A DNA stretch of 64,000 nucleotides, from assembly GCA_900491605.1 (NCBI GenBank), contig UESW01003904.1:1425654-1489653 (forward strand), read 5' to 3'. This DNA is from Calamus simplicifolius. Lineage: Eukaryota; Streptophyta; Magnoliopsida; Arecales; Arecaceae. Positions 1 to 13,659 of this stretch are shown one piece after another; position 1 is the stretch's first letter, and each line of letters opens with the position of its first letter. The position numbers were made by a program, and so were the translations under genes. Under the pieces are notes generated by a model that ran no database searches, had not been told where the DNA came from, and saw only the letters and a list, made by a program, of their open reading frames with translations.

Positions 1-1670
1 TCTACATAACATTAAAAAAAACTCAAAATTATAACTTGGAAAAGGGAGTTTGATCGATTAGTAAGAATAGATCTAAACTCCACCCTTGATCAAGAAAAAT
101 TAACCATAGAAAAATTAGGATATCCCCTTAGCCTGAGAGAATATTGCTACCCAATTGGATCTGCCCAACCATCGTGCATTCAATTATCCCAAATAAATGT
201 CACCATGTTTGAGATTAAGCCTCAAATTATCAACATGCTCCCTAAATTCATAGGAATTGAGGATGCCTATATTTTTATGAGAGAATTTAAGGAAGTATGT
301 AATACTATAAGGATGCATGACTCTCAGAAGATGCTAAGAAACTTAGGCTAATTAACTTTATCCTCAAGAAAAATGCCAAAAAGTGGCTGTATAGTTTACT
401 ATTTAGTCAATCTCAACTTGGGAAGGTTTTGTTAAAGCATTCTTGAGAAAATTCTTTCCATATCATAAAATAGCCAAGTTAAGAAACAAAATTGCCCAAT
501 TTCATCAATTAGAGGGAGAGCCTTTCTGAAAGTATTTAGACCGATTTAAGAATCTATTAAGCCAATGTTCACACCATGGCATAGAGACTTGGAGGTAATG
601 CCAAACCTTCTATGAAGGTTTAAGCCTAAACTCCAGACCATATTCGAGTCGATGTGTCAGGGCGACTTTATGCAGAAACCACCTAATGAAGCCTGGTACT
701 TTTAGAGAATTTAGTAGAAAAGAGCCTACAATGGAAGGAAACTAAGGAATATGAACCCACACCATCAAAAGGTGGTATGCACCAATTTCCCCATCTATAG
801 CCAAAGAAGCTAAGATAGCATCTCTGATTCGTAGATAGAAGCCTTGGAACTCAAGGGATAGGCCCCGATAAATGATGTAAACCAAGTATCCGCACCTATT
901 TGCACAAGATGCAATGAGCCAGGACATATAGTAGAATAATTCCCCACTTCATAACCCAAACTGAAAATGGTTGTATAAAGGTGAATACAATCTATCAAAA
1001 AACAACCAACAATTCCTATGCACCAACTTACAGCCTAGGGTGGAGGAACCATCCAAACTTTGCCTGGATCATAAGGTCCTAATGCAGGTGGTTCCAACTT
1101 CAACCAGCTTAACCAAGGCCAAATTCTATAGGAAACAACTCATCAGTCAATGAGAAGAGGTGTAGTTTCATAGATAAAATCCTGAAAACCCTAGTTAAAT
1201 CCCAAGTGTCCATGATAAATAGCACCAACGCTACCCTGAATAACTTTAAACAAAACACATGGCAATAGCTATCCACTAATACCTAGGTTATAGCTCGTTT
1301 GAGACGCAAGTAGGTCAGTTAGCCACAACTATAAGTAAAAGAGAACGGGATAAGCTACCGAGTTAGCCCGAAGCTCCCTAGAAACCTAAATATTCAAGGA
1401 TCAAAACAAGAAGCCAGATTAACTAATTAAGTATCATTCATATATCTGGAAAACAAATAGATAACTAGGTGGGTATATAAAGTGATGGGTTTTCAGGGCA
1501 AAAAACATCGATCAAATCCAAGTTTTACGCAGTGGAATCAATTATTTTGCATACTAGATGCAACCCTGAAGACCCCTGAGGGCCAGAAAACCCCGAGGGA
1601 CAAAGAAGATAATCAAATTGACATAAATAAATATGAAACTCATGTACCTATGTTCTTTACCGATGGAGTA
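1..1670 (+). pseudogene. Athila-like Ty3/gypsy gag remnant (left edge of window)
   Basis: Broken plus-strand reading frames resemble a Ty3/gypsy gag. Around 205-620 they read as a retrotransposon gag domain, with a stretch like INFILKKNAKKWLYSL near 350-400 and DRFKNLLSQCSHHGIETW near 540-590. A zinc-knuckle relic, CTRCNEPGHIVE, lies near 905-940, with the last Cys position lost. Downstream, ETQVGQLATTISKRERDKLP (1300-1355) resembles the region after the zinc knuckle in Athila-type gags. Several stops and frameshifts make it non-functional. No protease or pol follows, because a Copia LTR begins near 1670. The element continues to the left of the window. Gag identity is fairly sure; the Athila lineage is an inference from recalled family motifs. 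Confidence 0.65.
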
Positions 1671-3822
1671 TGCTGATGAAGCCGGAATCCTCACTACCAC
1701 TAGCCACCCAAATGTGTGGCCTCCAACAGTAATCCACGCAGATAGCTCTTCGGCAGAGGGGTAGTGAGATTGCTTCCAAATCAAGATATGATATATTAGA
1801 GAATTGAAGATCAGATCCTAATCTCTTAAAGGACGAAATATTGTGAAGGATTCACATGAAAAACAAGGAGAGGAAGGTGTGTTTTGCTATGGCATGAGAT
1901 GAGATAAAAATGGGAGGATAACTTGGATTGGCCGAGCTCTTTTTTGAAGGATCGTAATCCACACAACCTAGTGTTGCATAGGTATTTTATAGCCCATGCC
2001 ACCAGCTATCCCCACGTTCAAGATCAGATCAAATTTGATCTCCCATGAAACAAATTTGGTTGCAAGTTGTTAAGCGGTTTAAATTTCAGCCAATGAGAAT
2101 TCAGTATTTGAATTTTGAACCAAGATTCTAAAATCTTTTTCAACCAAATTTATCTTCATGAAATCAAGCCAGATCTCATGCCAAATTCAAATTTAAATTT
2201 CAAATCCAATCTGAATTTAAATTCAAATTATTATGACATCCCATGTCATAAAATGATCATGCAAAGAAGTTAGTTAGCCATGTCCCAACAAGACACATCT
2301 AACTATCATAACCAAGTCAACATTGACCAAGCCATATTTGCATCAGTCCCATGCCCACATTTCACATCCATTCTTGGGAATTTCATATACTTCCACGTGG
2401 AGGGAAAATAGCCCAATGATGGGCTTGCATCCTATGTTCCATGCGCCATCAAATGGCACCCAATTGACCAAGAATTCAGCACACCATCATCTGCATTAAA
2501 TCCTATTGATCATGCCCAACACTTGGGCTTAATCATGGTCATCCAATTAATGACAAGTGTGCATCATATATACACTCTTATGCAAAAGAAAAGATCCTTT
2601 CATAAGGACCATTAGATGCATGATCAATTCCTCCAGGACGAATCTACATTCACCCATTCAATGTCAATCTCATTCTAATTAAGATTGGATCAAACCCAAT
2701 CATAATCGACTTAGAAAATGGCTATCAAATCAGAATTAAATCAATTTAATTCCCGGTTTAACTCATCCAAATAACTCCTTAATGCGTGTGACCCATCGGG
2801 CCCCCAACACGTTGGTAACAATCATGAATCAATCTAACCTAGATGTTAACCTAGTCAATCCTTTGACTTGATAAACCTATTCATAATTATAAATCATGAG
2901 TGGCCTCTAGCGAAGCATCATGATTACCCAAGTATCGTAGAGTTATACCGATATGGTCATCGACATCACTTATCCATGATCGGTTACCGTATGATTCAAT
3001 CCTTTTGTCACATATTCAGATCGGTCAGTGGCATGGAAAGTGTCAACCCTGTAACTGATCTTGTTTACTTGATCTCAGAAAAGACTGACTTATATGAATT
3101 AGAGCTCCGAAACCATTTCGGATTCCAACTCAACCTTGCAAGGATTTTAAGTCTAATCAATCTATCAAGTGGCATGGGATATAACCCTCTCTATATTAAG
3201 GGAGACAAATTCTATCTTGGTCAATCACCACCTCCACGTGTTTCATGTCATACCCAACCATCACCATATTTGTCACTCATGACTAGAGCGACGTTTGTAT
3301 GTCGTCAAAGTATGGCATTCCACATATGAGGTGCAATGAATACCTCAAGTCAAAGAATCACTCGCCAATCTCATCAGAGATCAACCATTAACACTATATA
3401 GAATATCCATATGAGAGCTCTGTGTGGGTCAACCAATGCATCGTTATAATAACGAGCATCCACACACCTATCCAAGTATCTCCATACTTCAGTTTGCAAG
3501 ATCAACTGCTCACTACAAAGGTGAGGATATGCAATATGTGCCAGTCTCACGGCATTCGACGGTGTCCAGTCCCATCTACACATCGATTGAAAAAATTTAA
3601 AGAATCGAACCATAATGTGCAATTTGGATCTTACAATTTATAATCTCTATTACAAATTTTATATACATGGTTCACATTCTTTTGGACTTTATCTCACAGA
3701 CAAGTATATCAAATATATATAATAAAGGACATCTGGATAGATAAAGAAACCATTTTATTTGATTTATATTCATAGACTGTATACATATATAGCATTCAAT
3801 CCGATTGGATATAGGGCATACA
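1670..3822 (-). mobile_element. Copia LTR (minus orientation), old
   Basis: On the minus strand a purine-rich tract, GTAAGTGGGAGATTATAG (3823-3840), precedes TGTATGCCC, which is the usual arrangement of a plant Copia PPT followed by an LTR start. The LTR therefore starts at 3822 and runs toward lower coordinates. The far end is not clear; the change from gag-like sequence puts it near 1670-1800. The interval is AT-rich and has no convincing gene. The open frame at 2868-3329 lies inside it and matches no family known to me. No second LTR was found in the window. Confidence 0.6.
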
Positions 3823-4560
3823 CTATAATCTCCCACTTACACTAGAGCCAATCACCCATGTATCTTATACCGAGTGACTTAACATGACTATCATATTTTT
3901 ACTGTAACAGGGCTTTAGTAAGCGGATTAGCTATTATCCTCAGTGGAATCATTCTATTTTATATTATTTCTACCAATAATCTTCTAATCATATGATATCT
4001 CCTAAGTACATGTTTGGACCTTTGATGAGACCTTGGCTCCTTAGCTTGCGCAATAGCTCCATTGTTGTCGCAATACAAATGTATTAGATCAGCAATGCTC
4101 GAAACCACAGTAAGTTCAGCGATGAATTTCTTCATCCAAACCGCTTCTTTGGCTGCATCTGATGCTGCGATGTACTCAGCTTTGGTTGTAGAGTCAGTAG
4201 TCATCTCCTACTTGGAACTCTTCTAGCTGACTGCACCATCATTGAGTGTAAAGACATAGCTTGATTGAGATTTATAATTATCTTTATCAGACTAAAAACT
4301 AGAATCTGTATGACCTTGAACTATGAGTTCGGATCCTCCATAAACCAAGAACATATCCTTAGTCCTTCGTAAGTACTTAAGGATATTCTTGACGGCCATC
4401 CAATGTTTATCACCAGGGTTTGCCTGGTATCTACTAATGATACTCAAAGCATAAGAAACATCAAGTCTCGTACATAGCATCGCATACATAATGGATCCGA
4501 TTTCCGAGGTATGAAATCCTATCCATGTACTCTCTCCTCTTGGATCTTAGTTGTAAGGTC
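3823..4560 (-). pseudogene. Copia RT/RNase H C-terminal remnant
   Basis: This is the 3' end of a Copia pol gene, read on the minus strand. The frame at 4292-4489 has MYAMLCTRLDVSYALSIISR and then a region like NILKYLRRTKDMFLVYGG, which belong to the RT-RNase H connection. The frame at 3959-4204 has the RNase H core STTKAEYIAASDAAKEAVWM, then LYCDNNGAIAQAKEP and HQRSKHVLRRYHMIR. A short gap and frame change at about 4210-4290 separates the two. Everything upstream (gag, integrase, most of RT) is missing beyond about 4560, so the element is 5'-truncated. It abuts the LTR at 1670-3822 in the expected order. Confidence 0.85.
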
Positions 4561-4778
4561 AATTGGAGATTCAGTTATTACTAAAAATTGGTAATTGATA
4601 TATACCCCATTGAGAGAAACTTGAATTTAAAGAAAGATCTACATGTCTGATAAAAAAAAAAAAAAAAAAAAAATAAAAGAAAGCAAGTTTAAACATTAGT
4701 TTTTCATTGAGTAACCGGGCACCTTCGCCTAAGTAACTATTGTTGTTCGCATCAAAAGTGGACAATGTGAAGATATTG

Positions 4779-4779
<1 letters not shown>

Positions 4780-4813
<34 letters not shown>
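4780..4813. repeat. (AT)n microsatellite
   Basis: An uninterrupted run of alternating A and T, about 34 bases, is visible directly. Confidence 0.9.
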
Positions 4814-4816
<3 letters not shown>

Positions 4817-7797
4817 AGCAGTGTGAGAGCTACCTCAGCTCATGTGCTTAATTTGAGGGTGTATAGAAAATTGACCAAAGTAAGTGATAAGGTACTTTAG
4901 AAATGCTAAGTTAGATATTATAAACACAAGTGCTTTAATCTATGGATGAACTTATGAAAGTTTCTGATAGTTTTGACAGCGAAGTTTACTTTAGAAACTC
5001 AATATTTAGTTAGTGATACTAGCTAACTTCTTTTAACCTTAAGCCTAAATCTATTTTGTAAAGAAGAATCTTAGTGACACATGACTTTATTTTAATTACG
5101 TTGCTAAGGAACTAGCAATGATTAAGTTAGAAGGTGCGATAAATTTATTTATTATCCCATTTTAACCATTAAAATAAATATTAATTACTTTAAATTTATT
5201 AAAAATTAATACTTTTTATAGATGTTTGCACAAAATGAGCATATAAATGAAAAATAACTCGATTTATGGAGTCCAACGGTGCATATGGCACTCAAATCAG
5301 GACTCTGTTTGTCTGAAAAAAAAAAGGAGATGATTTTGCATTATTTTCGGCACAAGCTAAGGTATGTGCTATAGAATAAATGGCTGAAGAGTTTTTCTCG
5401 CAATATCTAACTGATCTTGAGCCTGATTGACTCCAACTTTGATCGGGAGGAAGCTCTAAATGAGCTCTATAAAAGGAGGACCCTATGCAGTAGTTCGAGG
5501 AGAAATTTTCTACAATTTTTTTTTATTTTTCTTTTGTTTAGATTATTGTATTTAGGCTTAGAGAGGAGAATTATGGAGGGGATGCTGGTGGCAGCAATGT
5601 GCGGCTAAATTTTTTCAACTTGGGATAATGATGAAGCCTATAACCAAGTTCTATATCTCTTTTTGTACCTAATTTCTATGCAATAAATTTATGCTCTTCA
5701 TTTATATATTTTTTAAGATATTTTTCTAATCGAGATTTTGATCTGGCATACACAGCTTGCACCCTCTATCGATCTATCGACGTATCGTGATCTTAGGATA
5801 CGGTACGTGCCTAAGAGAGGTAGATCATAGTATGATAGATTAAACCCTTAATCTTGCAAATAATTAGATAGTTTATACTTTAAACGGACGTGCCATGATC
5901 TCCTGATATGGCCCATTCCTGACAAGAGATAAATTATTCTAACCCTTAATTTACATAAATTATTGCTATTGCAACAAAAAAAAGATAAAACCTGTTTGCA
6001 TGATGGATTCGGATTCTAGATTACTTCTCCTACTGTCTTAATTTTATTAATTAATTATTATTATTTTTAATAATACTACTCTTAATATGATCCTCTATAA
6101 ATAACTTTTCTTTTTTTCATAAAATAATTGCCTTGATTGTCGAGGATTCAATCCTGATTCATCACTAGCTATAATAGTATGTTTATTTCTACCACCAATG
6201 ACAGCTATTAGCCACCATCAAACAATCCCTGAATTCTAGGGATATGAAACCCCAATAAAGGATTATTTATCTAACCATAAAATTAAGGGATTTCAAATTT
6301 GCTGGATCCCCTTAATGAACATTTTCTTCTTTTTCTGGCCTACCTACATTGCTCCTCATCAGGCATTTGTGATATCAGCAGCTAAGCAATATCCACATCC
6401 AAACAGGGCCTAAGTCAACTATAACTGTTGGAGCATGCATGGCATCAGACAGTAAAATTTGAAATTGCAGAACCACTTAGCAAAGAAGATAACAAATGAA
6501 GAACTTAATATCTCTAGTAGTCCAACAGCATTGTGGATTTAAGCACAGTAAATGAGATGAGGCCATCGGCCTAATTGTTAAATTCTGTTCTAGATAAGAG
6601 TTTTGTCTTGGAGAAGCATGCAGACAGCGACGCAGCATCATCCCTTATAAATAAGAAACGGCAGATAAAAATTTGTATATAAATTCCCAATTATTCTGGT
6701 AGAAATGTCAGTCATGTTCATGGCTATTCCTGGAGGGTTATTACCCACTACCAGGATACTACTTTGCTGTTCAGCAGGCACATAACACTGGCTAAAGAGA
6801 TGGTGCAACAGAACGCCCTTTCCCCAACTCGTGGTTTATACTTGATGCACTCACAACATATGGTGATGCTCAACCACTTCACCTAAAAATAGTGTTAAAT
6901 ATTCAGACATGCGTAAATATAAAGTGGAGTATATCTGTAAGGTTCTAAAAGCAAATGTTAACAGAAATAGTAGTCCAAGACTTCAAAACTTAGTCACAGG
7001 GGAAAAGGTAGTCAATTTGCAATATGTTTTGAATAGCATCTCTAAAATGCTATTGTTTGCATTGACATAAGAGTTTGGCTTAATCACAATACCCGACAAC
7101 CAGAAAACAGCAGGCTTTTCAACAAAACAAGTCACATAGACACCAAAATGGGAATGGAACAGCTATTGTCATCAAATCCCAGAAGTTATCAGACGTAAAA
7201 ATGAAATTAGCGAAAAAGAACAGAGAATCAGAAGATTTGTTCAAACGATAGGCACATTAAGATGCTGATGATACTGTGTGCACGTGCATGTCTGCATCCA
7301 TCTGCGAGTGTGGTCGATGCCCACACGCATGTACATGTTTAATCAGGTGACTGCTCAAGAATAAACTTATGCATGAATAAAGTCCACAAGCTTAACCATC
7401 TTGAGTCATCCTATTTATGGCAATGCTAATGTAAAGATGGGACAAAATTATGGATTACAATGAAAAGCAAGTTCCATTTCCCCCTCATCAGTAAGCCACG
7501 ACCTGTATGCATTAATTTTCATACTATGATGTCCTACGAAATTGAACTGTCCGGTAATTTGAAAGCAAATACATCATGAGCCTTCTTAAAAAAAAAAAAA
7601 AAAAGGAAAAAAAAAACAAATAGAAAGCAAGAGGTTATGCAAAAATCACCAGCATTCCTGCAACTGAATTTTCTTGAAAATACTGGAAAATCGAGATGTC
7701 TGACTTTGGGTGCTTAAAGGGGTTTGCCTGTCAAATGTAAAATTAAAAATTTCCAATAAGTAAAACAGAGAATGAGAAAACACCGTGACACCAATAC

Positions 7798-7881
7798 AGA
7801 AAGTCTGTCTCCTTATACAAGATAATTAATGAATTCCACCAAAGTCTGTCACCTTATACAAGATAATTAATGAATTCCACC
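7798..7881. repeat. Tandem duplication, about 43 bp x 2
   Basis: Two adjacent copies of a segment run from AGTCTGTCTCCTTATACAAG to GAATTCCACC and differ by a base or two (TCTCC against TCACC). It lies in non-coding DNA. Confidence 0.85.
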
Positions 7882-9059
7882 ATCCCCATGATATTTTAAA
7901 CATGGACAGAAATTGCTGCCATCTCCACGTGGTTGGGTTGCACCTTCACTAAGTGCCTTCGGTTATTGTCAACTCAGGAATGAAGACATTTATATCGGTC
8001 AAAAGTTTCGGACTTAGATCATTACAGACCACTAAAAGTGGATGCACGGTCCCTAATTGGTGCCTCATTTGTAAATGTCAACTTGAGCAAGATAAGAAGA
8101 GCAGTCATTTCATGGCCTTATCACTTTCCAAAGGTTAAATACAGGAAGAATTCACATACGGCATAGACTGATAATAACCATGCCGCAAACTCTTTCCCCT
8201 TTCCTTGTGTGAACATTTTGCCGTGCTCTATTCGCATGGTATTCCAATGCTGGGCTCCATATTCTAATCATTCCTTCCTCCTTTTTACTTTCAATTCTTT
8301 TGTTTTACCCTTTTTTGGCACCTGAAACTAGGTGGTTGGCAATCTGAAGAGCAAAATTGAGAGTTGCAGAAATCCAAATCATTCATAAATAAAAAAATTC
8401 AGATTCTTACTGTCACTTATTTCTGTGATGATTCTTTTTATCGTAGCAACTTCACAACATTATGGATCATTTCTTGTTTGTTCCCTGCTTCTTCACTCCC
8501 TTACCATTTTCATTCTACTACATTTAGTTTGTCAACGAGCATGACAAACCCAAAAAATAATGATTCATATCTTTTGTTGTCATTCATTTGGTCTTTGGTC
8601 TGATTCAAAAGCTTTTCTTTCCATTGATCTAGGCCTTCCAATGCAAAATCGCCAGTAAGCATAGAAAAGCACAGCCAATCTGGTTGAAGAAAAATGCATT
8701 CTAAGGTTCTCTTCCCAGAATTTTATGTGCAAAATTCTCTTTCCATCCACCTGAACCTCACATGCAAGATTGCAGATAATTTCAGAAGCAACTTATCTTT
8801 GAACTCCTTAAATATTAGACAGCGAAGCTTCAGCTATGACCGCCAAGGTCAATAAATGGTTTAATGCTTCCTTCAAAACTAGAATTGAATTCTGCAAGCC
8901 TCATCCAATCATCATTGCCACAAAAGCCCACCAATAATTGCCTCATGAGCAACACCTGTTTTGGAGTACTTGGATCCAGATTCTTTATCCATTAATAATT
9001 CTTCACTCCTGACCATCTACTAGTTTAGCAGTAATTCTTTCTGACAATCCTCTCACTAG

Positions 9060-11849
9060 TCACCAATAATCTCCACAAGAACACACACCATTTCTGAAAT
9101 GGTGGAACCTGTTTCCATCCCTGATGTCAATTTCTCTCTTAGTAACCTTGGATACAAACTTGATAAAAGTATGGCAGTCACCACAAATTCGGAGATTCTT
9201 CATAATTTGCAATGGCATGCCCTTGGGTGCCGTCAGGAGACCATAAGCAACAGCCAGTTTCTCACTGTGGTAGAGAAGAACATTCTCCTTCTGCTCCTCC
9301 TCCACATCATGAAGAACAAATTTAGTGTCAGGAACATAACCTGTATCTTTCAGTTTTCTAAGCAACTCCTTCAGAATAGCTCGTATCTCATCAATATGCT
9401 CGTGCTGCTTATCTCCGGTAACAAAATAGTGCATCTTGTTCCTTATTTGCATCCAGCTGCACCCTGGCCCTTTTTCACACCTCGCTCCCTCATCAGCTTT
9501 CTCACCTCTTCAACTTCATCCCACATCCCAAGTGAAGCATATATGTTTGATAGTAAAACATAATTGCCAGAATTCTGTGGCTCCATATCAAAAAGCCTTT
9601 CAGCAACCCTTCTGCCAATATCCACATTCTGATGGATTTTGCAGGCACCAAGCAGAGCTCCCCAAACTACAGAATCTGGCTCAATGGGCATGCTCTCTAT
9701 GAATGCTTCAGCTTCATACAAGTGACCAGCCCGGCCAAGAAGGTCCACCATACAGGCATAGTGCCCCTCCAGTGGCGCGAGCCCATAATCTCTCTTCATC
9801 GACTTAAAATAGTGCTGTCCTTCATCAACTAATCCAGCATGGCCACAGGCACGTAAGAGCCCCATGAATGTGATCTGGTTTGGCAAAACTCCTTTGGACT
9901 TCATCAGCTCAAAATCTCAATGGCTTCTCTTCCGAAACCATGCTGTGCGCAGCCTGCAAGCATGGAGTTCCATGTAACTATGTCACGCTCCACCATCTCA
10001 TCAAAAACCCAGAAGGAATCAACACACCCACACTTAAAGTACATTGCTATCAAGAATTGCCCACATAGAGCTCCAAATCATAGCCCAACCTAATAGCAAG
10101 GCCGTGGATCTGCTGACCTAGCTTGGTGGCACCCAAGCTCCCACAAGTACAAAGCAAGCTAGTTATTGTTAATGAGTTGGGTAAAATTCCTTCACGTAAC
10201 ATTCTGAGGAATAGTCCCGAAGCTTCATTCCCATGCTCAGCTTGTACATATACTGAAATCATTGCAGTCCAAGACACTACATCTCGATTGGGCATCTTAT
10301 CAAAAGCAGTTCGTGCGTCCTCCACCATATAGTTCTGAGATAGTGCTGCAATCAAAGAGTTCCAGGATACAGTATCTCTCACTCTCATCCAGTTAAAAAC
10401 CTGAGTTACATCTTCCAACTTCCTGCACTTTGCATACATACTAATCAAACCATTGCTGACAAATGAATTGAACTGAGAACCTGCCTTAATTGCGAGAGCA
10501 TGTAACTGTTTGCCCATCTCAAGAGATCCAATATTAGCACAAGCAAAAAAACCACTGGTGAAACTTGAAAGGCTGGGCAACATCCCAAGTCCATGAAGCT
10601 CCGACAGCAGCTCCAGAGCTTCCTCACTCTGTCCATTCTGTGCATAACCAGCTATCATTGCAGCCCATGAGATTGTATTCCTAATGGGCATTCTATGAAA
10701 CAACTCCTCTGCCTTATCAAGCATACCGTTCTGTGCATACCCAGCAATCATGGCATTCCAAGACACGACATTAGGGTTTGGAATCTGTTCAAAAAGGAGT
10801 CTTGCCTCGTGAATCCTACCATTCTGAGCAAAACCGGTCAACAATGCAGTCTGAGAGGAAATCGACTTCTCGGGGTCCCTCTCATATATAGAGAGAGCAT
10901 CATCCAGCCGTCCAACATGCGAGAAGGCTGCAATCATTGTGGACCAAGAATATTCATTCCTCTCACGCATTCTCTCAAAGAACCTCACTGCCTTGTCCAG
11001 GCCTGCACTGTCTCTTGTGTAAGCATTTAGAATCGCTGTGCCCACAACCACATCGCCCTCAAAATCAGTCTTGATTGCCAGCGTCCGCAGGTTCTCAAGC
11101 AACTCGAGATCACGAAGACCGACAACCGCAGAGACAGCAGCCGCAAAATTGGACTGGTCCGGGCTCACTCCCTCGCAGTGCATCCTAAGGAAAACCTTCC
11201 AAGCCTCGCTGTGGTCATCAATCTGAACATACCCAGAAATCATCACGGTCCAGGAAACCAGACTCCTCTCGGGCATACTTTCAAAAAGAATTCGAGCTTC
11301 CCTCATCCGATGAGCGTGGCAATACCCGGTGATCATAGAATTCCACGATACGGTGTTTTTTCGGGCATTTCATCGAACAAAATCCTAGCTTTATTGATGT
11401 CCCCATTCTGGACATACCCACTAATCATGGCATTCCAAGAAACCGCATTGCGCTCCGGCATCGAGTCGAACAGGAGGCGCGCCTCTACGACGCGCCGATT
11501 CTTGGCGTACCGGAGACTAGAATGGTCCACGTTCTGGTATTCCTCCCAGCGAAGCATCGAAGAGAGCGCGAGCCTCCTCCATCATGCCGTTCTGGGAGTA
11601 GCCAAGAATCATGGAGTTCCAGGTGATAGTGTCTCTATGCAGCATTCCGTCGAACACCCGGCGTGCTTCATTGACATTGCCGAGGCGCGCTAATTCACGA
11701 ATCCGAGAGTTATAGACAGGAAGGTCACTTCCCGGATTCTGATACATGGGAAGGACGGAAGTGGAGATGAAGCGGAGAGGAAGACCACGGCGGACCATGG
11801 AATGAGAGCAAAGGAAGGAGTACCTCCCCCATCTGAAGACCACCGCCAT
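9060..11849 (-). pseudogene. DYW-class pentatricopeptide repeat protein gene, intronless, frame broken at about six sites
   Basis: This gene encodes a PLS-type PPR protein with E and DYW domains. Such proteins bind organellar RNA and often perform C-to-U editing in mitochondria or plastids. Repeats such as VSWNAMISGYVQNGDINKAR recur from about 11750 to 9900. The C-terminus (9060-9452) has the cytidine-deaminase-like signature HSEKLA followed by CGDCH, and ends in CSCGDYW. The Arg- and Ser-rich N-terminus at 11849 suits an organellar transit peptide. The frame is interrupted near 11528, 11510, 11356, 10053, 9911 and 9467. Adding one base at each site restores a continuous PPR reading of about 931 residues, the usual size. 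All six are deletions, mostly in short homopolymers, so this is either sequence error or a young pseudogene. The target RNA cannot be told. Confidence 0.85.
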
Positions 11850-13659
11850 GGAAGCCGGGGAAGAGCGAGGAAGCGGGCGAAGTCTGGAATTCCCAAACGC
11901 GTGGCAGATATATTGAACGGTTCTGATTAGCGACCATCAGGTGTATCGCACGATAGGAGCCGCATTAGCGGTCGCATATCAAGAATCGAAAAAAAAAAAA
12001 AAACCAAAATCTGAGAATTTATTATATCAGATGCCGACCGGCTCGCAACAGAGATTCGCAATTGGTGTGGATCCAAATCAAAATATTGAATCCAAGCCTA
12101 ACTCACAGATTTAAGCCGACTACATGAAGCGGCTAAGCGACTAATGTGATGTTATAATCAACAGATCGCGAAGAGTTTGCAAGCGATGGAGGGCTTGATT
12201 CAGGTTGGAGCCCCAATCTAGGACAGTGAAACTAGCCGTTAGTCAAAATGGGATGGTGATTAGCCCTAGCGAGGCCCACGTGATGGCAATACTCTTTCCC
12301 AGATAAATATTCAACAGTGTTACAACCATAACGAAGGCAATAATTATTTGTTTCAAGGATCGTCTTCATGGACGCCACAATGAAATCTCAAAACTTATTA
12401 ATTTGTCAGTTTCTAAGTTCCAAACTATATTTAAACTAATAATTTTGAATTTGAGAGAGATTTTATTCTGATTCACATCCACCCATTTCCCCTAGAGACA
12501 CACACACATAATTTTTATTTTTAATAATTTCAATCAATTATTATGTATTAGCAAAATAATAACTTCGATGCGTCTGAGCAAGCGGAGCCCCGTCAGGAGA
12601 ATTAAAAAAGAAAAGAAAAGAAAATGGGGGCATCCTTCGATGGTGCTCCGCGCTCCAAATAAAGTGCCGAAGACGTGATTGACCGATGACCGTACGATCC
12701 GGGTCCTTATCAAGGCTGGAAAGCGTTTAGGCCAGGCTAGCTGTCCGAACAAATATATATATATATATATCGCAGCACACGCAACACCACCCCAACCCCC
12801 AAACATAGGAACAAAAATAAATAAAATAAAACACGAGGCAAGCAAATAAACATAAAATTAGATCATAATTTACAACTTGAGCCTGGTAAAAACCTCAGCA
12901 CAACCACTACTAGAAGTAACAAGCGTCAAACAATGATATAATTAAGAAAGCAAGAAAATCTGGACATGCAAAAAATAGAGAGATGAGGATCCTCCATAGA
13001 TTATTAACCAATAAAATTAGACTCGAATAAGATGCTTCATTTCCTTTTTCTCAACATTTTGAAGTTGCTAGACTTACACAACATTACTACAGGATGCTCC
13101 ATCACCCTCTCAAAATAAACAAACCAAGAATAAAAACTATTAAACCTCAAAAAAAGAGAACTCATGCTCCACATGAGGTAAAAAGACTATAACCTGTGCT
13201 TTCAATCAACCAGCAACAACACATACTTTGGCTATCATTTCCTCACCCTTTCTGCTATTGATAATCTGATGGCAAATGATCTCCGTCTGGCTTACCTCAT
13301 ATCGACTGGAAGCCAGAGGAGAGCTAGAGAATTTTTAAACTCGTCGTCTCAGAACCAAAATAAATCCCCGTCTGATGTCTTCCATGAAATCCGCTTCTTT
13401 ATTTCGTACCACCATCTCCAACGCTTCAGACTGGACCCGACTGGACGTGACCGGACAATAACACGACTCCTCGAACTGACATTTGACTAGGCCCCACCAA
13501 CGTTTCTGGGCCACCATCTTCAATGCCTGCAGAAAACCTGACAGGTTGCGCACAAAAAATACCTTCTATCACACAACAAAAACAATTTTTAATTCAGGTA
13601 TTGCTCGCGTTAAATAAAAAGAGAGCTAACGCTATAGCTTTTGCACCATATCTAACCTT
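11850..13659. other. Intergenic between PPR and importin-alpha genes
   Basis: No gene is supported. It should contain the PPR promoter and 5' UTR (right of 11849) and the 3' UTR of importin-alpha (left of 13660). It has a poly-A run near 11990-12002 and a short (AT)n run at about 12752-12769. The ORFs seen here are short and unlike known proteins. Confidence 0.5.

Larger units (their letters stand above)
4560..9059. other. Intergenic, AT-rich, no gene recognised
   Basis: I see no supported gene. The region holds a poly-A run (about 4650-4672), an (AT)n microsatellite (about 4780-4813) and, near 7798-7881, a tandem duplication of about 43 bp containing CCTTATACAAGATAATTAAT. Open frames here are short and unlike known families. 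The right part, 8100-9059, is the 3' flank of the PPR gene and may carry its 3' UTR. Confidence 0.5.

Noticed and set aside
2868..3329. 153-codon ORF inside the Copia LTR
   Set aside because: Antisense to the element, inside an LTR, with no recognised domain; kept only as a remark in the LTR entry.
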